Below are positions 6,530-12,999 of a stretch of DNA of 14,881 bases, in pieces. Position 1 is the stretch's first letter. Every line of letters begins with the position of its first letter. This DNA comes from Candidatus Rokuibacteriota bacterium (GTDB lineage: Bacteria > Methylomirabilota > Methylomirabilia > Rokubacteriales > JACPHL01), in the NCBI GenBank assembly GCA_016188625.1, contig JACPHL010000274.1, forward strand, positions 1-14,881. The letters run 5' to 3'. Both the position numbers and the translations under genes were made by a program. The notes beneath the pieces were generated by a model. The model saw only the letters and a list, made by a program, of their open reading frames with translations. It did not search any database and was not told where the DNA came from.

Positions 6530-7858
6530 ATGGCCCGCCCCCGCCCGAGTCATCTCCTCATCGGCCTGCTGCTGCTCGCCGCCGGGCTCGCCGCGGCCGC
6601 CCTCGGCTGGCGCGCCCTGGCCGACCGCGAGGCCGGCCGCCGGGCCGTGAAGGTCTCGGGGACCGTCGAGGCGACCCGCGTCGAGGTCGCGGCCAAGATC
6701 TCCGGACGGATCCTGGCCATCGCGGTCCGGGAGGGTGAGGCGGTCGTTCCCGGACAGCTCCTGGTGAGGCTGGACGACGAGGAGCTCGAGGCCGCGGCGG
6801 CCCGCCTGGCGGCCGCGCTCGGCACGGCCCGGGCCGAGCTCCGGGACCTCGAGGCCGGGGCGCGCCGGGAGGAGCTCGAGGAGGCCCAGGCCGCGGTGGC
6901 GCGCGCCCGGGCCCGGCTCCGGGACCTCGAGGCGGGGGCGCGTCCCGAAGAGATCGAGGAGGCGACCCGGGCCGTCGAGCACGCCCGGGCCCGGCTCGAG
7001 GACCTCGAGGCCGGGGCGCGACCCCAGGAGATCGAGCAGGCGAGGAGCGCCCTGGCCACCGCCACGGCGACCCGCGAATGGGCCGAGCGGGAGTGGCAGC
7101 GGATGGCCGAGCTCTTCGCCCAGGGGCTGGTGGCCGCCAGGGAGCGCGACCGGGCCCGTCGCGAATACGAGGTCGCGCGGGCCGAGGAGCGGAGCGCCGG
7201 GGAGCGGCTCGGGCTCGTCCTGGCCGGGCCGCGACCGCACCAGGTCGAGGCGGTGCGGGCCGAGCTGAGGGCGGCCCAGGAGCGATTGGCCCTCCTGAAG
7301 GCCGGGCCGCGGCCGCACCAGGTCGAGGCGGCGCGGGCGGAGCTGCGGGCGGCCCAGGAGCGGCTGGCGCTGCTGGAGGCCGGGCCGCGGCCGCACCAGG
7401 TCGAGGCGGCGCGGGCCCGGGTGACCGAGGCGCGCGCCATGCTCGCCCAGGCCCAGGCCCGCCTGAAGGAGACCCGGATCCACGCCCCGCTCGCCGGCGT
7501 CGTCCTCCGGAAAAACCTCGAGGCCGGCGAGACCGCGACCCCGGGTGTCCCCATCCTGACGCTGGTGGATCCCCGGGACCTCTGGCTCCGGGCCTACATC
7601 CCCGAGCCCGAGATCGCCCGGGTCAAGGTCGGCCAGCCCGCCCGGATTATGGTGGACGCCTTCCCGGCCCGGGGATTCCCCGGGCGGCTCGTCGAGATCG
7701 CCTCCGAGGCGGAGTTCACCCCGAAAAACGTCCAGACCCAGAAGGAGCGGGTGAACCTCGTCTTCAGGATCAAGATCGCGGTGGAGAACCCCGAGGGGAC
7801 CCTCAAGCCCGGGATGCCCGCCGACGCCGTGATCCTCGTCGGGCCGGGCGCGGAGTGA
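6530..7858 (+). CDS. HlyD-family periplasmic adaptor (membrane fusion protein) with repeat-built coiled-coil
   Basis: This adaptor is expected to link an inner-membrane ABC exporter to an outer-membrane channel. The protein has 442 residues: a membrane anchor/signal helix (9-27), the first half of the lipoyl domain (about 41-82, with AKISGRILAIAVREGEAVVPGQLLV), a long helical hairpin (about 85-315), the second lipoyl half (RIHAPLAGVVL, then ETATPGVPILTLVD) and a beta-barrel domain (350-395). The end, with QTQKERVNLVFRIKIAVEN and LKPGMPADAVIL, is typical of the YbhG-like branch. The hairpin consists of three 26-residue repeats on each arm (104-181 and 227-304), sharing L..L.AG.RP....E. ATG 6530 is preceded by only a weak ribosome site. 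Its stop overlaps a GTG start of the ATPase gene. No outer-membrane TolC-like gene is in the window. Confidence 0.93.
   Translation: MARPRPSHLLIGLLLLAAGLAAAALGWRALADREAGRRAVKVSGTVEATRVEVAAKISGRILAIAVREGEAVVPGQLLVRLDDEELEAAAARLAAALGTARAELRDLEAGARREELEEAQAAVARARARLRDLEAGARPEEIEEATRAVEHARARLEDLEAGARPQEIEQARSALATATATREWAEREWQRMAELFAQGLVAARERDRARREYEVARAEERSAGERLGLVLAGPRPHQVEAVRAELRAAQERLALLKAGPRPHQVEAARAELRAAQERLALLEAGPRPHQVEAARARVTEARAMLAQAQARLKETRIHAPLAGVVLRKNLEAGETATPGVPILTLVDPRDLWLRAYIPEPEIARVKVGQPARIMVDAFPARGFPGRLVEIASEAEFTPKNVQTQKERVNLVFRIKIAVENPEGTLKPGMPADAVILVGPGAE
6839..7072 (+). repeat. Three 78-bp tandem repeats, first arm of the HlyD coiled-coil
   Basis: Codons 104-181 of the adaptor consist of three in-frame 26-residue units, each beginning L(R/E)DLEAGAR and ending in an Ala/Arg-rich helix. 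The first two units share most bases, including CTCCGGGACCTCGAGG. The exact multiple of three keeps the heptad-like helix register. Confidence 0.8.
7208..7441 (+). repeat. Three 78-bp tandem repeats, second arm of the HlyD coiled-coil
   Basis: Codons 227-304 are three 26-residue units, each with AGPRPHQVEA. The DNA beginning at 7301 and at 7379 (78 nt apart) is identical for about 37 bases, pointing to recent duplication or gene conversion. Period and unit number match the first arm. Confidence 0.85.
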
Positions 7859-8856
7859 CCGTCCCCATCCCGACGGCGGCGGGGGCGATGCGCCGGGACG
7901 CGGTGATCACCGAGGGGCTGACCAAGCGGTTCGGGTCGCTGACCGCCGTGGACCGGATCGACCTGCGGGTCGGCGAGGCGGACCTCTACGGCTTCCTCGG
8001 CCCGAACGGGGCGGGGAAGTCCACCACCCTCCGGATGCTCTGCGGCATCCTGGAGCCCACCGCCGGCCGGGGCACGGTGCTCGGGTTCGACATCGTCCGC
8101 GAGCCGGAGCGGATCAAGGCCGCCATCGGCTACATGTCCCAGCGCTTCTCCCTCTACGACGACCTGACCGCGGTGGAGAACCTCGCCTTCTACGCCGCGG
8201 TCTACGGCGTGCCGCGGCGGGAGCGGGCGGCCAGGATCGAGCGGATGGTCCGGCTCGCCGACCTCACCGGGCGCGAGGGGGCGCTGGGGGGGCAGCTCTC
8301 GGGCGGCTACCGCCAGCGCCTGGCCCTGGCCTGCGCCCTCGTCCACACCCCGCGCCTCCTCTTCCTCGACGAGCCGACCGCGGGGATCGATCCGGTCTCC
8401 CGGCGGAACTTCTGGGGGCTCATCCGCCGGCTCGTCGAGGGGGGCGTCACGGTCGTGGTGACGACCCACTACATGGACGAGGCCGAGCACTGCGACCGCC
8501 TCGGCTTCATCTACCAGGGCCAGCTCATCGCGCAGGGGACGCCGGAGGCGATCAAAACCGAGGCGTTCCGGAAGCCGGTCCTGGTGGTCGAGGCGGCCGA
8601 CCTCCGCCGGGCCGGCGACCTCCTCGAGGGGTGGGAGGCGGTGGAGGAGGTGGTCAGGCTGGGGCAGACCCTCCGCGTGGTCCTCGCCGAGGAGGGACGG
8701 GCCCCCGGAGACGTCGCCGCCTGGCTTGAGGCCCGAGAGGTCCGGGCGACCGTCGAGCGGGTCCCGCCCTCCATCGAGGACCTCTTCGTCTCCTTCGTGG
8801 ACCGGGAGCGGAAGGCGCGGCTCCGGGCCCAGCTCCGGGCCGTGGACCGGGGGTAG
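7855..8856 (+). CDS. ABC transporter ATP-binding protein (ABC-2 exporter)
   Basis: This ATPase drives the ABC-2 exporter encoded with the adjoining HlyD and permease genes (YbhF-like arrangement, single nucleotide-binding domain). It is 333 residues from GTG 7855. Motifs: Walker A GPNGAGKST (49-57), Q-loop YMSQ (Q96), signature LSGGYRQR (148-155, Tyr where Gln is canonical), Walker B LLFLDEP (168-174, E173 catalytic) and H-loop TTH (H205). The C-terminal region after about 235 is the extra domain common in this subgroup. GTG 7855 overlaps the adaptor's stop (GTGA) as in the pgl/glk junction, and the 11 codons it adds all end in G or C. ATG 7888 (322 residues), which begins immediately before the conserved domain, is a reasonable alternative start. 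Confidence 0.92.
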   Translation: MTVPIPTAAGAMRRDAVITEGLTKRFGSLTAVDRIDLRVGEADLYGFLGPNGAGKSTTLRMLCGILEPTAGRGTVLGFDIVREPERIKAAIGYMSQRFSLYDDLTAVENLAFYAAVYGVPRRERAARIERMVRLADLTGREGALGGQLSGGYRQRLALACALVHTPRLLFLDEPTAGIDPVSRRNFWGLIRRLVEGGVTVVVTTHYMDEAEHCDRLGFIYQGQLIAQGTPEAIKTEAFRKPVLVVEAADLRRAGDLLEGWEAVEEVVRLGQTLRVVLAEEGRAPGDVAAWLEAREVRATVERVPPSIEDLFVSFVDRERKARLRAQLRAVDRG

Positions 8857-8860
8857 GCCC

Positions 8861-9982
8861 ATGCGCCTGGCCGGGATGATCTGGAAGGAGTTCATCCACC
8901 TCCGCCGGGACCCGCTGGCGGTAACCCTCATGCTCTTCGTCCCGGTCGCCATGCTCTTCATCTTCGGCTACGCGATCAACACCGACGTCAAGCACCTGCC
9001 CACGGTGGTCTTCGACCAGTCCCGGGACGTAGAGGTCGCGCGGCTGCTCGAGGCCTTCGCCAACAGCCAGTACTTCGACCTCCGGTACCGGGCCCGCGAC
9101 CTCGAGGAGGTGACACGCCTCATCGACGCCGGATGGGCCAAGGTGGGGATCGTCATCCCGCCGGACTTCGCCCGGCGCCTGACCGGCCACGGCTCGGCCG
9201 CCGTCCAGGTCATCGTGGACGCCTCGGACCCGATGGTGGCCACCTCGGCCGTCAACGCGGCGACCGCCCTGGGGCTCGAGCGCTCCATCACCCTCCTGCG
9301 GCGGGCCGGGGACGGTGCGCTCTCGCGGGTGGAGGCGCCGCCCCTGGACGTCAGGATCCGGGCCTGGTACAACCCCGACCTCGAATCGGCGATCTTCATC
9401 GTCCCGGGGCTGGTGGGCGCCCTCCTCATGCAGACCACCATCACCATCATGGCGATGGCCGTCGTCCGGGAGCGGGAGCGGGGGACCCTGGAGGCGCTGA
9501 TCGTGAGCCCGATCCGGCGCTGGGAGCTGATGCTGGGGAAGATCGTCCCCAACCTCCTGGTGGCGTACGGCCAGATGACCCTGGCCCTGGCCGTGGCGCA
9601 CTTCGTCTTCGGGGTCCCGATCCGGGGGAGCCTCGCGCTCCTCTACCTCCTCTCGGCCCTCTTCATGCTGGGGACGCTGGGGGTCGGGATCTACATCTCC
9701 ACGGTGGCGAGCACCATCCCCCAGGCGATGCAGCTCGGCTTCCTGGCCATCTTCCCGAGCATCTACCTCTCGGGGCTCCTCTTCCCGATCGAGGGGATGC
9801 CCTGGCCCGCCCAGTGGCTGGCGGCCGTCATCCCGCTCACCTACTTTTTGCGGATCCTCCGGGGGATCATCCTGAAGGGGATCGGGATCGGGTATCTCTG
9901 GCCGGACATCTACCCCCTGGTCCTCTTCGGGGCGGCCGCCTTCACCCTGAGCGTGCTGCGCTTCCGGAAGTCCCTGGATTAG
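8861..9982 (+). CDS. ABC-2 type transporter permease
   Basis: This is the inner-membrane subunit of the exporter (373 residues, YhhJ/YbhS/YbhR-like). Topology read from the sequence: a cytoplasmic helix with KEFIHLRRDP (9-18), TM1 at about 20-39, a large extracytoplasmic domain at about 41-170, then five further hydrophobic segments near 178-202, 226-250, 257-281, 290-309 and 350-366. The cytoplasmic RERERGTLEALIVSPI (203-218) after TM2 is the family's hallmark coupling region, and SGLLFPIEGMP (304-314) is the typical late loop. Only one permease is present, so it is expected to homodimerise; YbhFGSR-type systems often have two. ATG 8861 lies 4 nt after the ATPase stop. What is exported is not evident; drugs, lipids and peptides are all known for the family. 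Confidence 0.92.
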   Translation: MRLAGMIWKEFIHLRRDPLAVTLMLFVPVAMLFIFGYAINTDVKHLPTVVFDQSRDVEVARLLEAFANSQYFDLRYRARDLEEVTRLIDAGWAKVGIVIPPDFARRLTGHGSAAVQVIVDASDPMVATSAVNAATALGLERSITLLRRAGDGALSRVEAPPLDVRIRAWYNPDLESAIFIVPGLVGALLMQTTITIMAMAVVRERERGTLEALIVSPIRRWELMLGKIVPNLLVAYGQMTLALAVAHFVFGVPIRGSLALLYLLSALFMLGTLGVGIYISTVASTIPQAMQLGFLAIFPSIYLSGLLFPIEGMPWPAQWLAAVIPLTYFLRILRGIILKGIGIGYLWPDIYPLVLFGAAAFTLSVLRFRKSLD

Positions 9983-10006
9983 ACTCGGGGGGGGCGAAGC
10001 CCCCCC
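9983..10006 (+). terminator. GC hairpin directly after the ABC permease stop codon
   Basis: GGGGGGGC (9988-9995) pairs perfectly with GCCCCCCC (9999-10006) around a GAA loop, starting a few bases after the TAG at 9980-9982. It resembles the element at 3321-3342 in sequence (ACTCGGGG lead-in) and placement. It is followed by TTCC rather than a clear U-tract. A terminator or 3'-end stabilising role is inferred. Confidence 0.5.
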
Positions 10007-10019
10007 TTCCGACGGCCCT

Positions 10020-10056
10020 CCGGGCAAAGCCCGGCCGTTCGCCCTTCGGCGAACGG
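10020..10056. repeat. Two adjacent perfect hairpins in a convergent spacer
   Basis: CCGGGC (10020-10025) pairs with GCCCGG (10029-10034) across AAA, and immediately afterwards CCGTTCGCC (10035-10043) pairs with GGCGAACGG (10048-10056) across CTTC. With the preceding hairpin this makes three back-to-back stems between the convergent permease and DUF1059 genes. The GTTCGC/GCGAAC stem also occurs at 3102-3119, in the other convergent spacer. The rest of the spacer to 10118 is C/G-rich with no gene seen. Confidence 0.6.
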
Positions 10057-10118
10057 ATCGGGCCTGCCTCCCCCCCAAGGCTCAGCTCGGGAGAGGCATC
10101 GGCGAGGGGGCGCTAGGG

Positions 10119-10295
10119 CTATTCGTCCTTGATGGCCGCCCGAGCCTTGGCGGCCACCTCGGGCGGGAGCGTCGGCAGGCAGTGTTCCTGCTGGACGTGC
10201 TCGGCGGCCTTGGCCATGACCTCCTCGACGTCCTCGCCCTCGATGACCGCCTTACAGAACGGCATCAGCTCGCTGCACCTGAGGACCTTCGCCAT
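10119..10295 (-). CDS. DUF1059-like small protein (58 residues)
   Basis: This is a small minus-strand gene, ATG at 10295 and TAG at 10119-10121. The product begins MAKVLRCSELMPFCKAVIEG, continues with EDVEEVMAKAAEHVQQEH and ends in AARAAIKDE-like sequence. That layout resembles the DUF1059 family of roughly 60-residue soluble proteins: an N-terminal Cys-containing beta segment, a charged EEVM..AAEH helix and a C-terminal ARAAI.DE tail. It has Cys at 7, 14 and 39. No biochemical function is established for the family that I can state. A consensus AGGAGG ribosome site (10308-10303) lies 7 nt upstream, so this is a real gene despite its size. It follows the CBS gene by 40 nt and is probably cotranscribed with it. 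Confidence 0.85.
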   Translation of the reverse strand: MAKVLRCSELMPFCKAVIEGEDVEEVMAKAAEHVQQEHCLPTLPPEVAAKARAAIKDE

Positions 10296-10302
10296 GCCCC
10301 AT

Positions 10303-10308
10303 CCTCCT
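10303..10308 (-). promoter_or_regulatory. Consensus Shine-Dalgarno (AGGAGG) of the DUF1059-like gene
   Basis: AGGAGG on the minus strand with a 7-nt gap to the ATG is the best ribosome site in the window and fixes the start of the 58-codon gene. Its first two bases (10308-10307) can pair into a hairpin (10307-10313 with 10324-10331, one bulged base), so partial masking is possible. Confidence 0.7.
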
Positions 10309-10335
10309 CGGGGCGCGGGCTCCCCTCCGAGTCCG

Positions 10336-10860
10336 TCAGCCGCCGTCCACCTCGGTCGGGCGCTTGAGCCGGTCGCCCGGTCGCAGGTTCAGCACCGCCT
10401 CCGGGAAGATCTCGGCCAGCCACTTGACCACGTCCTTGACGGTGACGACCCCGATGGGGCGATGCTCGGAGTCCACCAGCGGGACGGTCCGGTAGCCGGC
10501 GTTGTTCATCCGGTTGATGGCGTAACAGATCCGGTCGTTCGGGGCGAGGGCCTCCGGATCGGGCGTCATGACCTCGCCGAGCCTCGTGGCACGGGGATCC
10601 CGGCCCGCCCCCACGACCCGGGTCAGGACATCCCGCTCCGTGAAGATCCCGATGAGGCGCCCCTCGGGGTTCACGATCACGACCGCGGCGCGCCGGTTGG
10701 CCAGCATCTGGCCGATCGCCTCCTCGACGGTCGCCTCCACGGTGAGCTTGATGGGGAGGCTCGGCGCCAGGAGGCTGACGGTCTCGCTGAGGAGCGCCTC
10801 CTCGAGCTTTCGGAACTCCCTCTCCAGGGACTCGGAGTATTCATCCAGGAACTCGGCCAT
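10336..10860 (-). CDS. Tandem CBS domain protein
   Basis: This 174-residue soluble protein has an acidic helical N-terminus (1-25, EYSESLEREFRKLEEALL) followed by a CBS pair. CBS1 spans about 34-85 (ATVEEAIGQMLANRRAAVVIV, then RLIGIFTERDVLTRVV) and CBS2 about 95-150 (VMTPDPEALAPNDRICYAINRMNNAGYRTVPLVD, then PIGVVTVKDVVKWL). CBS pairs (Bateman modules) bind adenine nucleotides, and the two (T/S)x(R/K)D-type motifs, FTERD at 73-77 and TVKD at 140-143, are the usual ribose/phosphate contacts. No enzyme or transporter domain is attached, so it is a stand-alone module of unknown partner. It is transcribed away from the second M16 gene, with a strong SD (GGGGAGGG, 10872-10865) 4 nt before its ATG. 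Confidence 0.9.
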   Translation of the reverse strand: MAEFLDEYSESLEREFRKLEEALLSETVSLLAPSLPIKLTVEATVEEAIGQMLANRRAAVVIVNPEGRLIGIFTERDVLTRVVGAGRDPRATRLGEVMTPDPEALAPNDRICYAINRMNNAGYRTVPLVDSEHRPIGVVTVKDVVKWLAEIFPEAVLNLRPGDRLKRPTEVDGG

Positions 10861-10936
10861 GGATCCCTCCCCGGTCCGTCGTCGGCCCTGGCCGGGGGCA
10901 TCCAGCCTCCCGAGGGCTCACGGTGGACTTGCCGGG

Positions 10937-10965
10937 AGTCTAGGCCGCCGCCGCAGGGCTGTCAA
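10937..10965 (-). promoter_or_regulatory. Promoter of the CBS/DUF1059 operon
   Basis: On the minus strand a perfect -35 TTGACA (10965-10960), a 17-nt spacer and -10 TAGACT (10942-10937) form a near-consensus housekeeping promoter. The predicted transcript has a leader of roughly 70 nt before the ATG at 10860, unlike the leaderless promoters at 5086 and 5159. Confidence 0.7.
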
Positions 10966-11000
10966 GGGCGAGGTTGCCCCCTGGCTCGGCGATCCCGACC

Positions 11001-11029
11001 TTCCCACCGTGGCGGGCTTGGCCTATAAT
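11001..11029 (+). promoter_or_regulatory. Promoter of the second M16 operon, predicted leaderless
   Basis: A -35-like TTCCCA (11001-11006, 4 of 6), a 17-nt spacer and a perfect TATAAT (11024-11029) end 7 nt before the ATG at 11037. Transcription should therefore begin at about the start codon, leaving no room for a ribosome-binding leader. The design repeats that of the first M16 gene. Confidence 0.7.
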
Positions 11030-11036
11030 CGGGCTG

Positions 11037-12392
11037 ATGCCTCCCGGGCCAGCTCCCTCGCGGTGCCGCCTTCGCCCGGCCGCGCTTCTCCTGGCGCTCC
11101 TTTTGGGGTTCGCCGCCCCCGTCGCCGCCCAGGACCTGGCCGTCCGCGAGCTCCTCCCGAACGGCGTGACCCTCCTCGTGGCCGAGCGCCCCGCCCTGCC
11201 CATCGTCGTCCTCCGCGCCTGGATCCGGGCCGGTGCCATCCTGGACTCGCCGGGGAAGGCCGGCCTCGCCAACCTGACCGCCGAGCTCCTGACCCGGGGG
11301 ACCCGCACCCGGACCGGCCGCCAGATCGACCAGGCCATCGAGTTCGTGGGCGGCTCGCTCTCCTCCGGGGGGGGCCGCGACGGCATCGTGGTCTCCCTGT
11401 CGGTGCTGAAGAAGGACCTCGCCCTCGGGCTGGACCTGGTGGCCGACGTCCTGCTCAACCCGACCTTCCCCCAGGAGGAGTTCGAGCGCAAGGTCCAGGA
11501 GATCCGCGCCGCCGTCCAGCGCGCCGAGGAGAGCCCGGAGACGGTCGCCTCCAAGGCGTTCCGCCGCCTGGTCTTCGACCCGCACCCCTATGGCACCCCC
11601 GTGGAGGGGACCGTCGAGTCCCTGGGCCGGCTGACCCGGGATGATGTGGTCGCCTTCTACACCGAGACCTACCGGCCCCAGGAGACGGTGGTCGTGGCGG
11701 TGGGCGATGTGACGCGGGACGAGATCCGGGTCGCCCTCGAGCAGCGGCTCGGCGGCTGGCCCATGCGCCCGCGGGCGACCGCAAGCCCCGCGGCGGCCCC
11801 CCTCGGGGGACCGGCGAAGACCCGGACGATCCAGAAGGACGTGAGCCAGGCCTCGGTCCTGCTCGGCCAGGCGGGCATCGGGCGGCACCACCCCGACTAC
11901 TACGCCCTCCAGGTGGCGAGCTACATCCTTGGTGGAGGCTCCGCCTCCCGGCTCTACCACCGCCTCCGGGAGGAGCGCGGGCTGGTGTACAGCGTGTACA
12001 GCTACCTCGCCCCGGGCCGGTACGGGGCCGTCTTCGAGCTGGGCTTTCAGACCAGGAACGATGGGGTCCGCGAGGCCCTCGAGGTCGTCCGTCAGGAGCT
12101 GACCCGTCTCCGCCATGAGTGGGTCTCGGAGGAGGAGGTGGCGCGGGCCAAGGCGTACCTCATCGGGAGCTTCCCGCTCCGGATGGACACCACCGGCGAG
12201 GTCGCCGGCCTCCTGCTCACCATCGAGGAGCACGGGCTCGGCCTCGACTACCCCTCGCGCTTCCGCGGGCTCATCGAGGCGGTCAGCGTGCAGCAGATCT
12301 TCCAGGCGGTCCGGACCCACTGGGACCCCGACGCCATGATCCTCGTGGTGGTCGGGAACCTCAAACAGGCCGGCCTCCCCGCCAGCGAGTAA
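11037..12392 (+). CDS. M16 family protein lacking the zinc site (non-catalytic partner subunit), secreted/periplasmic
   Basis: This 451-residue M16B-fold protein has a signal peptide: Arg-rich n-region, hydrophobic core at 15-27 and AQ cleavage region near 31. Where the catalytic HxxEH should lie it has NLTAE (79-83), and the third ligand position is Ala (A159), so it cannot bind zinc in the usual way. The second domain keeps the substrate-gripping Arg/Tyr pair in GSASRLYHRLREERGLVYSV (R305, Y318). This is the mirror image of the peptidase at 5173, which has zinc ligands but Leu in place of the Tyr, and it matches known two-subunit M16B proteases. The ATG at 11037 is chosen because TATAAT ends 7 nt before it and it directly precedes the signal peptide; the frame upstream lacks signal-like sequence. 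It is followed after 4 nt by a secreted protein gene. Confidence 0.91.
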   Translation: MPPGPAPSRCRLRPAALLLALLLGFAAPVAAQDLAVRELLPNGVTLLVAERPALPIVVLRAWIRAGAILDSPGKAGLANLTAELLTRGTRTRTGRQIDQAIEFVGGSLSSGGGRDGIVVSLSVLKKDLALGLDLVADVLLNPTFPQEEFERKVQEIRAAVQRAEESPETVASKAFRRLVFDPHPYGTPVEGTVESLGRLTRDDVVAFYTETYRPQETVVVAVGDVTRDEIRVALEQRLGGWPMRPRATASPAAAPLGGPAKTRTIQKDVSQASVLLGQAGIGRHHPDYYALQVASYILGGGSASRLYHRLREERGLVYSVYSYLAPGRYGAVFELGFQTRNDGVREALEVVRQELTRLRHEWVSEEEVARAKAYLIGSFPLRMDTTGEVAGLLLTIEEHGLGLDYPSRFRGLIEAVSVQQIFQAVRTHWDPDAMILVVVGNLKQAGLPASE

Positions 12393-12396
12393 GGTC

Positions 12397-12966
12397 GTGC
12401 GAACCCTGGCCGTCCTCCTCGCCGTGGTCGCGCTGGCCGTAACCGCCCCGGCCCGGGCCGTCTACCTCGAGCCGACCCACGCGCAGGTCGCGGAGGCGGT
12501 CGAGGAGGGGCGGGCCAGCATCACGCGGGAGGAGTTCGGGCAGGAGTGGCTGGTGCGCCTGCCCGGCGGGGAGGAGGTGCGGGTCACCACGCCCTTCTCC
12601 CGGGTGGCCCTCGCCGCGCGGCAGGCGGCCTTCAAGGGGGAGCCGCTCGAGGAGCGGGAGATCCAGGGCCATCTCGACCGGGGCAAGGGGCGGATCCAGT
12701 TCCTCGTCGCCGTCCACGGCCCGAGGGTGGACTTTGCCCGCTGGTACGCGGCCGTCCTCCGGGTCGGCCAGCGGGAGATCAAGGCCGTCTTCGCCCAGAA
12801 CGAGCGGACCGCGCTCCGGCTCGAGGACGGCCGCTACCTCGCGCGGAACATCTATGCCTTTCCCACCGAGGGGTTCGCCCCCACCGGCACCGTCACCCTG
12901 GTGGTCCGGACCCGGGAAGGCAAGGAGGTCCTCCGCGTCCTCATCGACCTGGGCGCCATGCGCTGA
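12397..12966 (+). CDS. Putative secreted protein of unknown function
   Basis: I do not recognise this 189-residue protein. It begins at GTG 12397, 4 nt after the M16 partner's stop, with an AAGG-containing stretch overlapping that stop as a possible ribosome site. Residues 1-21 form a clear signal peptide (hydrophobic LAVLLAVVALAVTAPA, ARA cleavage site). The mature part starts VYLEPTHAQVAEAVEEG, has alternating strand-like stretches (EWLVRLPGGEEVRVTTPF, then a helix SRVALAARQAAF) and ends in predicted beta strands (TGTVTLVVRTREGKEVLRVLIDLG). It has no Cys in the mature part and no lipobox, so it is probably a soluble periplasmic protein. Its place in an operon with an M16 subunit and an AsmA-like protein suggests an envelope role, but no function can be assigned. 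Confidence 0.8.
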   Translation: MRTLAVLLAVVALAVTAPARAVYLEPTHAQVAEAVEEGRASITREEFGQEWLVRLPGGEEVRVTTPFSRVALAARQAAFKGEPLEEREIQGHLDRGKGRIQFLVAVHGPRVDFARWYAAVLRVGQREIKAVFAQNERTALRLEDGRYLARNIYAFPTEGFAPTGTVTLVVRTREGKEVLRVLIDLGAMR

Positions 12967-12999
12967 GCACTGCGAGTCGGCGCCGAGGCGACCCGGCCT

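Noticed and set aside
10091-10110. Possible fourth copy of the TGAGGCGTC repeat near the DUF1059-like gene end
   Set aside because: Only a short core (AGGCATCGGC) resembles the repeat, too little to separate from chance in GC-rich sequence.
10974-11036. Upstream extension of the second M16 gene adding 21 residues
   Set aside because: The extension would be encoded across the TATAAT promoter and would bury the signal peptide; ATG 11037 lies 7 nt after the -10.
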